A DNA stretch of 61,608 bases from contig NW_023365779.1 of the NCBI RefSeq assembly GCF_000003815.2, positions 553,603 through 615,210 on the forward strand. Direction: 5' to 3'. A program made the position numbers and the translations under genes. Positions 1-10,256 of this stretch are shown here, one piece after another (position 1 is the first letter of the stretch; each line of letters starts with the position of its first letter). The notes below the pieces were generated by a model that was not told where the DNA came from, did not search any database, and worked only from the letters and a program-made list of their open reading frames with translations. The stretch comes from Branchiostoma floridae (Eukaryota; Chordata; Leptocardii; Amphioxiformes; Branchiostomatidae).

Positions 1-1599
1 CATGTCTATCAACACGTAGTTCATCCTTGGCAAGGATAAGATTATGACATATTTCACTATAAGCATTTACATGCCTTTCATCATGTTTCTATGAATGCAT
101 GTCGTTTGTCTTTCTATAAACTTTTTAAAAACAAATTTCGACAATGTGTAATTCTACGAGGACTCGTTGCATTGAGTAAGAAAACAAGATGTCATAATTC
201 GTCAGACCTGTCAAACCGTAGTTAATCAAGCAAGAATCTATGTATGATATTTCCTGTCTTTTCATAAACAATTTTTTTGTGGCATTGAGTTGGAGACATC
301 CCGATTGAAGCTCTACACAATAGCATCAAAAGAGTGGTTAACCATGTATCAGAATTTCATCTGCTTAAAGTTAAAAGTCTTAAGGCTTAATTTTGTTGTT
401 TACTTGAAGTTTAAGTTAACCGTTTGAGCTTATTGTATGTTTTCTATGAAAAGTGTAAATGTAAATGTATGTGTTGGGACCCACTATCAGCTAAGCTGCT
501 TGGATTTGCCACACATTGCATTGTCTGCAATTTCAATAGAATATTTCTGAATCTAAAAGTACGAACTGCAAACGTTCGCATGCTATTTATAAACAGTCTA
601 ATTGTTGATACCCTCAAGTAACTACTCTGGAGGCAATTTTCATTAAGATTTTAAACATCAGCGACAAAGCTGTAAACAACCTTCTGTCAAACTGACAATT
701 CATCGTCGTCAAAATAGAAATTGTTGCAAACAAACGTTTGCATTTATTCGCTGAGTAGTACTTTAATACACATTACCCTGGAGAAGAAGACTTATTTGTA
801 TCGCATCACCAAACAACTGTCACGAAGCGTAACACATCAGCGTGCTCGTAAATATATGCATCTTCGTATGATAGGTATGATCCTCTCACACTGGGGTGTA
901 CCCTACTCTTTTGATAACTGTGGTCTTTTACTTGCCCGAGGTATCATGGCTGTCCTCAAAGATTTGTTTGTTTGTTTGAACCTTTGTTTATTCATGAGAA
1001 GCTCAAATCGGCCAGTAGGCCGCTTTTCATTGAGGTCATGAGGGAGGTCAGGGTCAGATAAAATATGATACAGATACAGATTACATTGAGTACTATTAGA
1101 TTCATCAACCTATATCACTACATGGTACAAATTCATCAACCTATATACATACATGGTACAAAACATATAGTGGTGCAGATGGCTCAGTGTTCATAGTCCG
1201 TGTCCGTTCGTTTTGGTCAATAACTTTTACTTCAAGAGTCTCTTAAAGCTGGTCAGATTTGGAGCCGTGCGTGTGTCTGGCGGTTATCTCTGTTACTTCA
1301 TCATGTGTACATTTTAGTCGTGACGGGGGGGGGGGGGGTACTTGTATCACCATTTAACTGCCATGAAGCGTAACACACATCACTTCAGTGCGCTCGTACA
1401 AAATTCTGTGTTTATCTTCTCACAGCGATATAGACCCCTACTCTTATCGATAAGTTCGATTACGTGCTCCAGGTGTGGCTTTCCTCAATGATGTTACTTC
1501 ATCATGTGTGCATTTAAGTCATGACCCAGAAACATCCACATGTTTTTGCTGAGTGGGGTAGTTTTAATACAGACAAGTTGGTACTCTGGGGGAAGTACC

Positions 1600-1675
1600 A
1601 TTACGGGTAGTTGATTGAATGCATGGATGAATTTTATTGCTAAACGATCGCACAAGGTACAATGTATGGCAACCA
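1600..1675 (-). mobile_element. LINE 3'-end fragment (truncated retroposon family A)
   Basis: Read on the minus strand, this carries a short conserved tail: CATTGTACCTTG, then GCGATCGTTTAGC, then AATAAAATTCATCC. The same tail (CATTGTACC...CGATCGTTGCGCAATAAA) recurs near 2095-2150, 36840-36890, 38640-38690 and 38700-38745, so it is a dispersed family. An AATAAA signal followed by a simple-sequence tail suggests the 3' end of a 5'-truncated non-LTR retroposon. No coding part is visible. Confidence 0.45.
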
Positions 1676-1839
1676 AAAACTACTAATAGCTATACAGACA
1701 ATAGTACTACGGGGCTACATACATAGCAACAAAATATTTCAATATCACAAAGAAACGAGAAGAAGCGGAATGTGCGCAGTAGAATACGATTCTTGAGTAG
1801 TGTGGATTCATCATATCATTATATCATGTTGTATCATTT

Positions 1840-1912
1840 ATTGTGACTTGTACTGAACCCAGTGGGTATGAATGTACAATAAAGGTCTTCATTCATTCAT
1901 TCATTATCGATA
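1840..1912 (+). mobile_element. Retroposon 3' end with short ATTC tail
   Basis: The stretch runs TGTACTGAACCCAGTGGG, then ACAATAAAGGTC, then (TTCA)n. This is the layout of a non-LTR retroposon 3' terminus with a tetranucleotide tail. No ORF is attached. Confidence 0.4.
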
Positions 1913-2094
1913 ATAGTACAGTCATGGATGAGTGATATGGTCTCGCATTTGGAATACAGTATAAAGAAACTGACCTTTGGAAGAACGCATGATCGATAGT
2001 GACACCATGCATGAGAAAATGTACATGGTTATAATAACATAATCTATATCACTGTCAGATTGAATAAGTCATCAGTCATCGATTCAATGTGTAT

Positions 2095-2243
2095 TTGCCG
2101 TGGTCAGCGTTTACAGACGGCGATTGTTGAGCAATAAAATTCATTCATTCATTCATTCATTCATTCATTCATTCATTCATTCATTCATTCATTCATTCAT
2201 TCATTCATTCATTCATTCATTCATTCATTCATTCATTCATTCA
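2095..2243 (+). repeat. Family-A retroposon tail grown into a long (ATTC)n microsatellite
   Basis: The family-A end (GGCGATTGTTGAGCAATAAA) runs directly into an uninterrupted ATTC tetranucleotide tract of about 97 bp (2147-2243). The tract probably expanded from the retroposon's own tail. The predicted peptide across it (repeats of IHSF) is a translation artefact. Confidence 0.8.
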
Positions 2244-2459
2244 TATACATGTAGAAAGAAAATCAGTTGCACAGTAGCCTGACTAAAGTCGCGCTCCTAG
2301 CGGCGGATCATACAGTTCGGAAGGCGTTACCTCCAGCCAGTGAGAGATTGTGCAAACACGGGCTAACTTGTACAGTTATTACTATGGATCTTGAAATATC
2401 CGCACTGGTTTCAGTTTGCGCGGTGCAAAGACGAATTTTTTTACCGTGAACTCAAAATT

Positions 2460-2559
2460 NNNNNNNNNNNNNNNNNNNNNNNNNNNNNNNNNNNNNNNNN
2501 NNNNNNNNNNNNNNNNNNNNNNNNNNNNNNNNNNNNNNNNNNNNNNNNNNNNNNNNNNN
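2460..2559. other. Assembly gap (100 N)
   Basis: Exactly 100 N, probably a fixed-size placeholder. A repeated motif (ATCACTTTGGTC followed by a T tract and ACAACGATTGCTT) occurs just right of the gap at 2560 and again at 2724, so a local tandem repeat may have caused the break. Confidence 0.95.
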
Positions 2560-3711
2560 ATCACTTTGGTCTTTTTTTTTTACAACGATTGCTTTTAGAA
2601 CTTCTTCCATGACAAATTATACAATATATAATCTAATCGTCCTGAAAAGGATTATCTAAAATAGAAGTAAAATAGAATGTTACTTTAAATACAATTGTTA
2701 TACAATTGAAGTCCCGCAATATCTATCACTTTGGTCTTTTTTTACAACGATTGCTTGTAGAAGACAGACGTGGTATCAAAGATTTATTCTCCCATCAAGA
2801 ATTACCACCACTCTGTAAGGAAGGTTATATAGAGAAGTATCACCGCAAGGTATTGAAAAATGGCGGCTCCGGTCAAAGGTCAGCCCTGACACCCTCCATT
2901 TACCGCTGCAGATTTAATCAAGTCCCAGGGGTCTGCCGGATTTAACTCGCGTCGGAAGATAAATGATCGTGCGAGGATTAAGGGATAAATTGTGGATAAA
3001 AAGTGGGGCATGTCTGGTCTAGGTGAAGAGTTCTGAGTGGTAGCAGCAGTGGTAGGAGCTAGAACGTAGACCCAGCTGTGGTGCACCATAGACCATAGCC
3101 ACCTGCTGGTTAAAGTTGTACGTTTTTTGAGTACGGAAGTGGGGCAAGTCTGGTCTAGGTGAAGAGTTTTGAGTGGTAGCAGCAGTGGTAGCAGCTAGCC
3201 TTTAGACCCAGCTGTGATACACCATAGACCATAGCCACCTGTGTTGGTTAAAGTTGTACGTTTTTTTTAGAAGAGAAGTGGGTCAAGTCTGGTTTGGGTT
3301 AAAAGTTCATTGGTAGCAGCAGACTCAGCTGTTCTAACACGGCTGGCAAGAGACCATAGCCACCTGCGAATTAAGGTTGCACTTTTTTTAGAGTACCTAG
3401 CTAAGTCTTTTGACACTACGTTTGGTTGCAGCTACAGAGTGCCTATATCACTGCAGCAGCAGAACAGGCGTGGACTACTACCACACTTCGTAACAATACC
3501 TTAATCGCTTCATAAATCACTGATGAACAAAGAATTTATTTGAAAACAAATACAGCCAAATAAATCAAATCAAATCATGAATCACCTGTCGACGCTTCAG
3601 TGATAGGCCAGAAGAAATAGGAGACAGGTAGATGATTATGTTACTGGTATAGCACAAAATACTTGTCAACCAAGGCATCTTTTCTTAATGTGTTTTTTTT
3701 TTCATCGGTAG
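2560..3711. repeat. Presumed intron with about 137-bp tandem repeat (3 copies)
   Basis: No exon is recognised before 3712. From about 3001 to 3385 a unit of about 137 bp is present almost three times. Markers are GTCTGGTCTAGGTGAAGAG, GTGGTAGCAGCAGTGG, GACCCAGCTGTG and ACCATAGACCATAGCCACCT, followed by AAAGTTGTACG and a T run. The third copy has diverged. The rest is AT-rich and featureless. Confidence 0.7.
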
Positions 3712-3844
3712 AGTGGGCAGCGACCATAACCAGCTAATGACGAACGTGGCGATCAACTCTAACGGGTTCATGACCTGGATGGCGCCGCGCATCTTCGCCT
3801 CTTCCTGCAAAATAGACATCTACTACTTCCCCTTCGACGAACAG
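3712..3844 (+). CDS. nAChR (+) exon: beta-strand region and first half of Cys-loop
   Basis: The acceptor is a T tract then CATCGGTAG before 3712. The exon opens with AGTGGGCAGCGACC, encoding the conserved (V)[11 protein letters not shown] stretch, then [10 protein letters not shown] and [15 protein letters not shown]. It ends at CAG with donor GTATAA at 3845. The 133 nt begin by completing a codon split in phase 2, matching the 110-nt exon class seen in the minus-strand gene. The first Cys of the disulphide-bonded Cys-loop is here and the second is in the next exon. In the paralogue these two exons are fused. Confidence 0.92.
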
Positions 3845-6750
3845 GTATAAATTTCCAGATTTCATACTTTGAAACAATCTTAAGATTTCTTGAAGAATCT
3901 TGAGACTGTTTCAAAGATTCGTATAATTGTTTTGACAAATGTTGAAAATCTTTTGAAAACATGGGATTTCTTGTTAAAATCTTGAGATTCTTTCGAACAA
4001 TGTTTCAAAGAGTTTTGAGATTTATTTAAAGAATCTTGAAATTGTTTCAAGGAGTCTTCGAATGGTTGCAGGGATTCTTGAGATGGTTTAGATAACCTGA
4101 AGATTGGCTAAACTAATCTTGTACTTTGTTTGATAAGTTAATACAAGCATGACCATGTCTTGCTCTTTTCTAAGCCAGTTTCTGTTCGTTGCCAGGAGTG
4201 CACCTTAGAGTTCGGCTCCTGGACGTACGGCGGATATGACGTCAACACCACCACGGAAGACGCGCCCCCGTCGCTGACGTACTTCGTGTATAATGACGAG
4301 TGGGAGCTGATCAACATAACAGGCGTGCAGGAGGACATTTACTATCCGTGCTGTCCTGAGCCTTACCCACTGGTTACATTCACTATTACCGTACAGAGGA
4401 GGTAAGAACCAACCTGAACCCTACCCACTGGTTACATTCACTATTACCGTACAGAGGAGGTAAGTACCAACCCGAACCCTATCCACTGGTTACATTCACT
4501 ATTACCGTACAGAGGAGGTAAGTACCAACCCGAACCCTATCCACTGGTCACATTCACTATTACCGTACAGAGGAGGTAAGTACCAACCCGAACCCTACCC
4601 ACTGGTCACATTCACTATTACCGTACAGAGGAGGTAAGTACCAACCCGAACCCTACCCACTGGTCACATTCACTATTACCGTACAGAGGAGGTAAGTACC
4701 AACCCGAACCCTATCCACTGGTTACATTCACTATTACCGTACAGAGGAGGTAAGAACCAACCTGAACCCTACCCACTGGTTACATTCACTATTACCGTAC
4801 AGAGGAGGTAAGTACCAACCCGAAACCTACTCACTGGTTACATTCACTATTACCGTACAGAGGAGGTAAGAACCGACCCGAACCCTACCCACTGGTTACA
4901 TTCACTATTACCGTANNNNNNNNNNNNNNNNNNNNNNNNNNNNNNNNNNNNNNNNNNNNNNNNNNNNNNNNNNNNNNNNNNNNNNNNNNNNNNNNNNNNN
5001 NNNNNNNNNNNNNNNNNNNNNNNNNNNNNNNNNNNNNNNNNNNNNNNNNNNNNNNNNNNNNNNNNNNNNNNNNNNNNNNNNNNNNNNNNNNNNNNNNNNN
5101 NNNNNNNNNNNNNNNNNNNNNNNNNNNNNNNNNNNNNNNNNNNNNNNNNNNNNNNNNNNNNNNNNNNNNNNNNNNNNNNNNNNNNNNNNNNNNNNNNNNN
5201 NNNNNNNNNNNNNNNNNNNNNNNNNNNNNNNNNNNNNNNNNNNNNNNNNNNNNNNNNNNNNNNNNNNNNNNNNNNNNNNNNNNNNNNNNNNNNNNNNNNN
5301 NNNNNNNNNNNNNNNNNNNNNNNNNNNNNNNNNNNNNNNNNNNNNNNNNNNNNNNNNNNNNNNNNNNNNNNNNNNNNNNNNNNNNNNNCCATCATGACCA
5401 TCCTGGGGTTCTACTTACCGCCCGAGGCCGGGGAGAGGGTCGGGCTCGGCATCACCGTGCTGCTGTCTTTTACTGTGTTTCTGCTCATGGTGTCGGACCT
5501 CATGCCGCCTACGTCATCAGCTGTACCGCTGATTGGTAAGGCTTAGCATCATCATCCTACGTCATCAGATCTTCCTCTCATTGGCTCAGTATCATTGCCA
5601 TTGGTATCATTGGTTAGTCTCAGCATCTTCATCCGACATCTTCAGCAGTGTCAGTAGCACTCTTCAGATGAGATGAGACGAACCGGCGTAGCGACGTCAG
5701 AAAAATGTGAATGGTTCTCTTTTCCTTTACCGGTAGTTCATCATGATTGCCTCAGGATCATGACTGTTTGTTTGTTTGTTCTTAGTGTGTTACTATGGCA
5801 TCACGATCATCATGGTAATGATGGCCCTGTCCATGACGGTCCTGGTGCTGAAGCTCCACTACACGGATCCGGACACCCGCCCCGTACCGCCCTGGGTCCG
5901 GCGTCTCCTGCTGAGCGGAGTCGGTCGGGTTTTCTGCACTCCCTCAGGTCAGTACGGTGTAACTCCCCACCTGTTTGTTATTTGTGTGTTTGTGCTATGA
6001 TTTTTGTTGTTCGCGTCTTCAAGGCAGAAAAAAAAACAACTGTCGAACCCAGTATGTCCCATTGCAATCAGCTGGAGAGTCTGTGCTTGTTTGTTTGCTT
6101 GCTTGTTTGTCTATCGTTGTTTTTGTTTGTTTATGCAGGTGCAGAGAAACCCCACCAAACATCGAACCGAGTCTGTCCCACAGCAGTCAGCTAGAGAGTC
6201 CAGAGAGTTTGTTTCAGTTTTTTGCTTGTTTGTGCTACCGTCTGTTGTTGTTGTTTGTACTTGCAGGACCAGAGAAACCTCCACCAAACATCGAAACCAG
6301 TCTGTCTCACTGCAGTCAGCTGGAAAGTCTGTGTTTGTTTATTTGTTTGTGCTACCGTTGTTTTTGTTTGTCTATGTAGGTCCAGAGAAACCCCCACCAA
6401 ACATCGAGCCCAGCCTGTCTCATTGCAGCCAGCTGGAAATCCTATGCGAAGACCTGGAGCTTGAACTGTACCGGACCGGCAAGATCAAAGAGAAAACGCG
6501 CCAATCAGAGCAGGACAAAGTGCCGGTCCGACAGGCCACCCTTCTGCGCGCACTGCGCACGCTCACCAGGGAGGTCCAGCATCACGTGATCAGCTGTCAT
6601 CAGGCCCGATGGACCAATGAGGAGACAGAAAACGAGTGGAAGAGAGTCGGGAAGGTTCTGGATAAGTTCTGCGTGACCATGTTCACCGCGGCTACAGTCC
6701 TTACTGCTATAGGAATGGCGCTGAAACTACCCAGAATGAACCTACAGTAG
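3712..6750 (+). CDS. nAChR alpha-type subunit gene, 3' half (paralogue 1), gene-level span
   Basis: Five exons encode the part from just before the Cys-loop to the C-terminus of a pentameric ligand-gated cation channel subunit of the plasma membrane. Visible family marks are the Cys-loop (two Cys separated by 13 residues), FGSWTYGG of loop B, the vicinal Cys pair in [10 protein letters not shown] (loop C, diagnostic of alpha subunits), TM1-TM2 with GERVGLG before the pore helix, a short TM3-TM4 loop and TM4. The closest family resemblance by eye is the alpha7/alpha9-type clade. Upstream exons (signal peptide, exons 2-4) are not in the window, and the start of the TM1-TM2 exon lies in the gap. 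No stop or frameshift is seen in the readable exons. The gene faces the minus-strand paralogue, tail to tail, with about 3.5 kb between stop codons. A possible poly(A) signal AATAAA lies at 7149-7154. Confidence 0.93.
4196..4401 (+). CDS. nAChR (+) exon: Cys-loop end, loops B and C
   Basis: The acceptor is CGTTGCCAG and the exon starts GAGTGCACC, encoding [20 protein letters not shown]. It continues through a WEL motif to [17 protein letters not shown] and ends ITVQR plus a split Arg codon (phase 2). Loop B Trp and the paired Cys of loop C, which contact acetylcholine in alpha subunits, are both present. The primary donor is GGAG|GTAAGA at 4402. That donor edge is the seed of the tandem array that follows. 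Confidence 0.93.
4402..4915 (+). repeat. 58-bp 'mirage' minisatellite: loop-C exon end plus splice donor, about 9 units
   Basis: The unit is the last 30-odd coding bases of the preceding exon (CCACTGGTTACATTCACTAT, then TACCGTACAGAGGAG) plus its donor GTAAG(A/T) and about 15 intron bases. Donors recur exactly every 58 bp at 4402, 4460, 4518, 4576, 4634, 4692, 4750, 4808 and 4866. The array runs into the assembly gap, so its true length is unknown. 58 is not a multiple of three, so use of successive donors would shift frame. Units differ by only a few bases (GTAAGA/GTAAGT, CCTACCC/CCTATCC), implying recent amplification or homogenisation. Confidence 0.95.
4916..5388. other. Assembly gap (473 N)
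   Basis: 473 N replace the end of the 58-bp array, the rest of the intron and the TM1 coding start. The collapse point is inside a near-identical tandem array, so the gap size may be wrong. Confidence 0.95.
5389..5535 (+). CDS. nAChR (+) exon (5' part in gap): TM1 end, TM2 pore helix
   Basis: The readable part encodes [20 protein letters not shown] (end of TM1 and the linker), then [20 protein letters not shown] (TM2, pore-lining) and TSSAVPLI plus one base. The donor is ATTG|GTAAGG at 5536 (phase 1). A Gly-Glu-Arg at the cytoplasmic pore mouth, with no inserted Pro, is the cation-selective pattern of nAChRs. The 3' edge is followed by decayed copies of itself: CCTACGTCATCAGATCTTCC ending CATTG, at about 5563-5590, whose donor has mutated to GGCTCAG. 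Confidence 0.92.
5786..5947 (+). CDS. nAChR (+) exon: TM3 and start of cytoplasmic loop
   Basis: The acceptor TTTGTTTGTTCTTAG precedes 5786. The exon encodes (V)[20 protein letters not shown] (TM3), then [19 protein letters not shown] and a short loop ending FCTPS plus one base; the donor is CAG|GTCAGT at 5948. The length is 162 nt, phase 1 to phase 1. The downstream exon at 6380 supplies GT to complete a Gly codon, giving a clean join. Confidence 0.93.
6000..6379 (+). repeat. Tandem copies of the last-exon acceptor edge (3 extra copies)
   Basis: Three diverged copies of the 5' edge of the final exon precede the real one. Their acceptors end near 6025 (AAGGCAG, most decayed), at 6138 (TTTATGCAG) and at 6266 (TACTTGCAG); the functional acceptor ends at 6379 (CTATGTAG). 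Each copy includes a TTTG-rich polypyrimidine-like tract and about 60 bases coding a version of the [20 protein letters not shown] region. Spacing is about 113-128 bp. Copies at 6139 and 6267 are interrupted by stops or are out of register with the TM4-coding frame, so the 6380 exon is the likely used one. Confidence 0.9.
6380..6750 (+). CDS. nAChR (+) last exon: amphipathic MA helix and TM4
   Basis: It encodes (G)[19 protein letters not shown], a charged cytoplasmic stretch, the amphipathic helix [30 protein letters not shown] and TM4 ([20 protein letters not shown]), ending with TAG at 6748-6750 after RMNLQ. The Trp in NEWKRV is the residue replaced by a stop in the minus-strand paralogue. 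The short TM3-TM4 loop resembles alpha7/alpha9-type subunits rather than long-loop beta types. Confidence 0.94.
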
Positions 6751-6814
6751 CGTTAGGGTAAAGGTCAAGGGTCATGAAGATAATCTGAATGTCAAAGGTC
6801 ACAGTGATGATGTT

Positions 6815-6890
6815 TTCCGCAGTGACCGTCCTTACGGCCATTAAGGATTATGTCGCTGAAATGAACCTACAGTAGCCTAAGGGTAAAGGG
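6815..6890 (+). repeat. Decayed copy of the terminal exon's TM4/stop segment
   Basis: GACCGTCCTTACGGCCATTA, then TGTCGCTGAAATGAACCTAC, AGTAGC and GGGTAAAGG repeat the end of the last exon about 115 bp downstream of the original (6700-6760). The copy has a deletion relative to the functional exon. This is a 3'-UTR duplication in the same style as the splice-edge arrays. Confidence 0.8.
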
Positions 6891-9800
6891 AACATCGTCA
6901 CCATGAATGTCATGGTTATAAGGATGCTTCTTTTGTTTCTGTGCCATCGTAATGGGCTTCAGATTATCACTTATGAGGTCAATTTATTGCTATAACTAGA
7001 TTGGTCATCTCAACAATCTTCTTATTTACCGGGAATTAAAGAGTGAGGTAGATTCGGACATTGGAAATGGGTTATAAAAGAAGGTGTATGCAAGTCTTTA
7101 CCTTTAGAGTATAAGACAGCTATTTGAATGTTCTGCGCACAAGAGACAAATAAAAGTAGTTACTTAGAAGTAGTAAGAACCTGGCTGCTATGGAAAAATG
7201 GGGTGTCTTGTAATCTAGTTCTGCTGAACACAAAGAAGCCTCGGTAACAGGATATTGTAAACCGTACACTGGAGTGTCTTAGTAGATATATTAGGAGAGT
7301 TGTAAGGGCTACAATAGGTGGATAAATGTAGGTTCTTATGGGCTGTTGTGTAGGTTGTACGTGTCTTGTTGGTCTCTGAGTTTGGGTTGAAATCGTTGCA
7401 AAGATGTCTTAAAGTTGAGTAGTTAATAATTTAAATTGCTAATCAGATCACACCTGTTACTGATGTGTGTCATCATGAGTTTCCCTACAGGAATTCATAA
7501 TAAATAAAACAGACAAGTTTTAGCAATATTGTACTGATTTCTGTACTTCACACGAATTCCGATAGAGGGGGCTCTTGAAACTACAAGACCTGGCTGAAGA
7601 CACGTAACGCACTTCTGAGGAAACTCTGCAAAAACATGTGTACGACACACCATGCTTGGAGAATACAGCATGCCAGCGTCAGGTACCAACTTATCATCAA
7701 ATCTAATAATAACATCAATCCAATCTCAATAACATCAGATTAACAATAATCCTAACCCGAGACCTCAACCAGCACCCCCCCCCCTACCTTGCCCCTCGCG
7801 GGGTCATCTGGGGGTATCCATGATGATGATGATGATGAACATGTTTCGAAGACGGCAGTAGCCAAGTGGCGCTTGAGAAGGATAACAAGCTTGTTCTTCG
7901 CAACGCGCGAGTAATGTATGTTAAGTTGGTGACCACAACATGTAAACAAACCACTCACATGTATCAGTCAACAGGCACTACCGACAGCAACTAACCATCT
8001 AGGGGAAAGCATTGAAGCAGCTTTACGTAAAAGACAAGTAGACTCACCTTCATCATACAGCTTCTTGTTACATACAGCAGGTAACGTTGAGATACTTGCT
8101 GCCCCCCTCCCCATCCTACATCTTCGCTTGTCCTTAGCCGCGAACTCAGCATGACGTGGCAGCAAACTTGCAGGATCAATAATATCAGAACTATACCTTA
8201 GGTAAGCATCAGAGCATGTTCCTATTAGAGTACGCGTGTGCATCGACAGGAAGATGTGGATCATATGTCAATGGTGAAGGTCCCTGACTTGTAAACTGTC
8301 CTCGTCTCAACTTTTGTCTCGATTTGCATAACAATGTCAAGACGAACTGAAAAGGTTACGTCACAGAAAATCTCTAGATACAGCTGGTATAGCTATCAAC
8401 GTTTTATATAACGCTAGTTCACCTTTATCCGCAGGATAACCTATATCCGTCTTTTGTAAAGACAGGGTATTAGGGCTATCAGGTCTGACGGCGGTTTCGA
8501 ACTGCATGATTTGAAAATATTACAATTTTGTCTGTCGACTTGATATCCTTAAGTATCCTGTATCAAAAATTAACAACGGATATAAGTCACCCGCGAATAA
8601 AGGTGAACTACAGTTAGATGCAGGTTTTCCCTACATTTATCTCATGAGTGTGACAAGACCTTACGAAACACAAGAGCAGAGAACAAGACAAAGTTTTCGT
8701 TCCTTTAATTTCCCACAGATATACATGGTGTCAAGAAGATTTGCATATAAATCATACCATACATACTTCTACCCTCAGATGGTTTTATACAGTCACTACT
8801 GTGTGATAACTTTATAGCTAAGGCATTGATACAACTTTGGCACAGTTACATTGCAAGAACAGATTCTTCGTGAAGAGGTTCATCAGTCACGTATTCATGA
8901 GTAAGCTCATAGAATATTCTTCGATCAATGACTCTTAAAAACACATAAAACACGTACCTCCAAATTGTCGATGTCTGTTTAGTACATGTTCCATTGATCA
9001 CGGAATGACCTGGAAATGGTAGTATCACGAGACTAGGTCCGTGACTAGGTCAGTGACTAGGTCATTCCGTGATGAAGATGTGCTGAGCAGATATCGACAA
9101 ATTTGGAGGTACGTGTCTTACGTGTTTCTAAGAGTCATTGATTGAAGAATATTCTATATAAGAACATTTTCACTGTCACGAGTGTAGACACTTGTCACGC
9201 ACAGTATGCAGGGGTTGAGATTGTTCATTACGATGTGCTCAACTTCCTGTACGCAGCACGAACTATAAGTAGATTGTTGCCAAATCAGTTATTTAAATTA
9301 AAACGTTTAAAATCAGTTGCCTCAAGAGACGTTGGGAAGCCATGTCATGTCAAAGCTGGATTAGATGTTGTTTACCACATTCACTTGGACAGCGTTTTGA
9401 ACTGCTTTTATATAGCGTTTTGGGGCATATGACGATGACGTAAGAAATGTACACGTCTCGTACACCTGTTCCACATGTCCAGCACAAAACCAAAAATACA
9501 TTGTCTAGAAGCATAATGAGTTCTCAGGCAACCAGCACGCCTTGTGTAGGCTTTTTTCAACAGAATTACGCAGATCTTATGCCGATATTGACAGTATTGA
9601 AGGGAGGCCTGAATTCATTCACCCCTTTCCAGACAACGCGAGGCCCGCTACAACCAATGGTGCGCGTGTATGCAAGGGCATGTGCGCACGATACAGTCAC
9701 TGTTGTGATGACTGGGAAGGAAACAACGTTACCAGAGCTCGTCGCCAGACCTTTCAAAGTCTTCCGGTTACCAAACCTGTCTTCAGCACTGTTTTGTTCC

Positions 9801-10256
9801 CGTTTAAGAGGTTTAGAAATGCGGTATCTTGTTGATCTGAGGATATCGGCGGATGGTATAGACTTCCGATCACCTTTGACCCACATCAACCTTTCCACAG
9901 ACTTCCGGTCACTTTTGACCCACTCCAACCTTTCCAAAAACGTCACATCAGCTTTGATTCACACTAAACAAACGTTTGTACATCACGATTTAGTCCCCGG
10001 TCTACAGGTTTATATGCGGTAAGTTGAGCTCGCCGGTGGATGGTACAGACGTACAGTAACCTTTGACCTGATCAGAGCTCGCCGGTGGATGGTATAGACT
10101 TCCAGTCACCTTTGACCCCCATCAACCTTTCCTTTCGGAACACCTGAAGTGACAGGGCAGGCCGTCTGACAAAGACCTCAGACAGGACTGAAAACTTGCA
10201 GGCTGCATGGCGGGTCAAAGTCTAAACTTTTCCCAAGCCACCATTTTCCCCCGTTT
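6891..10256. other. Intergenic region between the two convergent receptor genes
   Basis: No gene-like ORF is seen. It holds a possible poly(A) signal for the plus gene (7149), a (GAT)n-like tract near 7820-7837, a long inverted repeat (8912-9154) and a set of short direct repeats at about 9830-10125 (GACTTCCGGTCACCTTTGAC and variants, plus AGCTCGCCGGTGGATGGTA twice). Near 9995-10030 the words ACAGGTTTATATGCGGTA and TTGAG repeat the minus gene's stop region (10260-10283), probably a decayed copy of its terminal coding segment. Confidence 0.65.
8912..9154. repeat. Long imperfect inverted repeat (foldback)
   Basis: The left arm starts GAATATTCTTCGATCAATGA and continues through CACGTACCTCCAAATTGTCG to GATCACGGAATGACC. 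The right arm from about 9060 is its near-perfect reverse complement, starting GGTCATTCCGTGAT and ending TCATTGATTGAAGAATATTC. Arms are about 90 bp with a small bulge. The loop contains three GACTAGGTC-type direct repeats. It could be a short non-autonomous foldback transposon; no clear target duplication is visible. Confidence 0.8.

Larger units (their letters stand above)
1..2146. other. Non-coding stretch with decayed repeats
   Basis: No gene-like ORF is seen here. It holds a loose duplication (about 740-910 and 1345-1480, sharing the motif GAAGCGTAACACA), an interspersed-repeat end near 995-1040 (AAGCTCAAATCGGCC...CATTGAGG) that recurs near 40646-40682, and a poly-G run at 1326-1338. Two retroposon 3' ends are listed separately. 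If the plus-strand receptor gene is complete, this may be one of its upstream introns, but none of its 5' exons was found. Confidence 0.6.

Noticed and set aside
9447-10022. 191-codon plus-strand ORF and its 126-codon antisense shadow
   Set aside because: It contains internal repeats (TDFRSLLTHSNLS) derived from GACTTCCGGTCACCTTTGAC direct repeats; no family resemblance.
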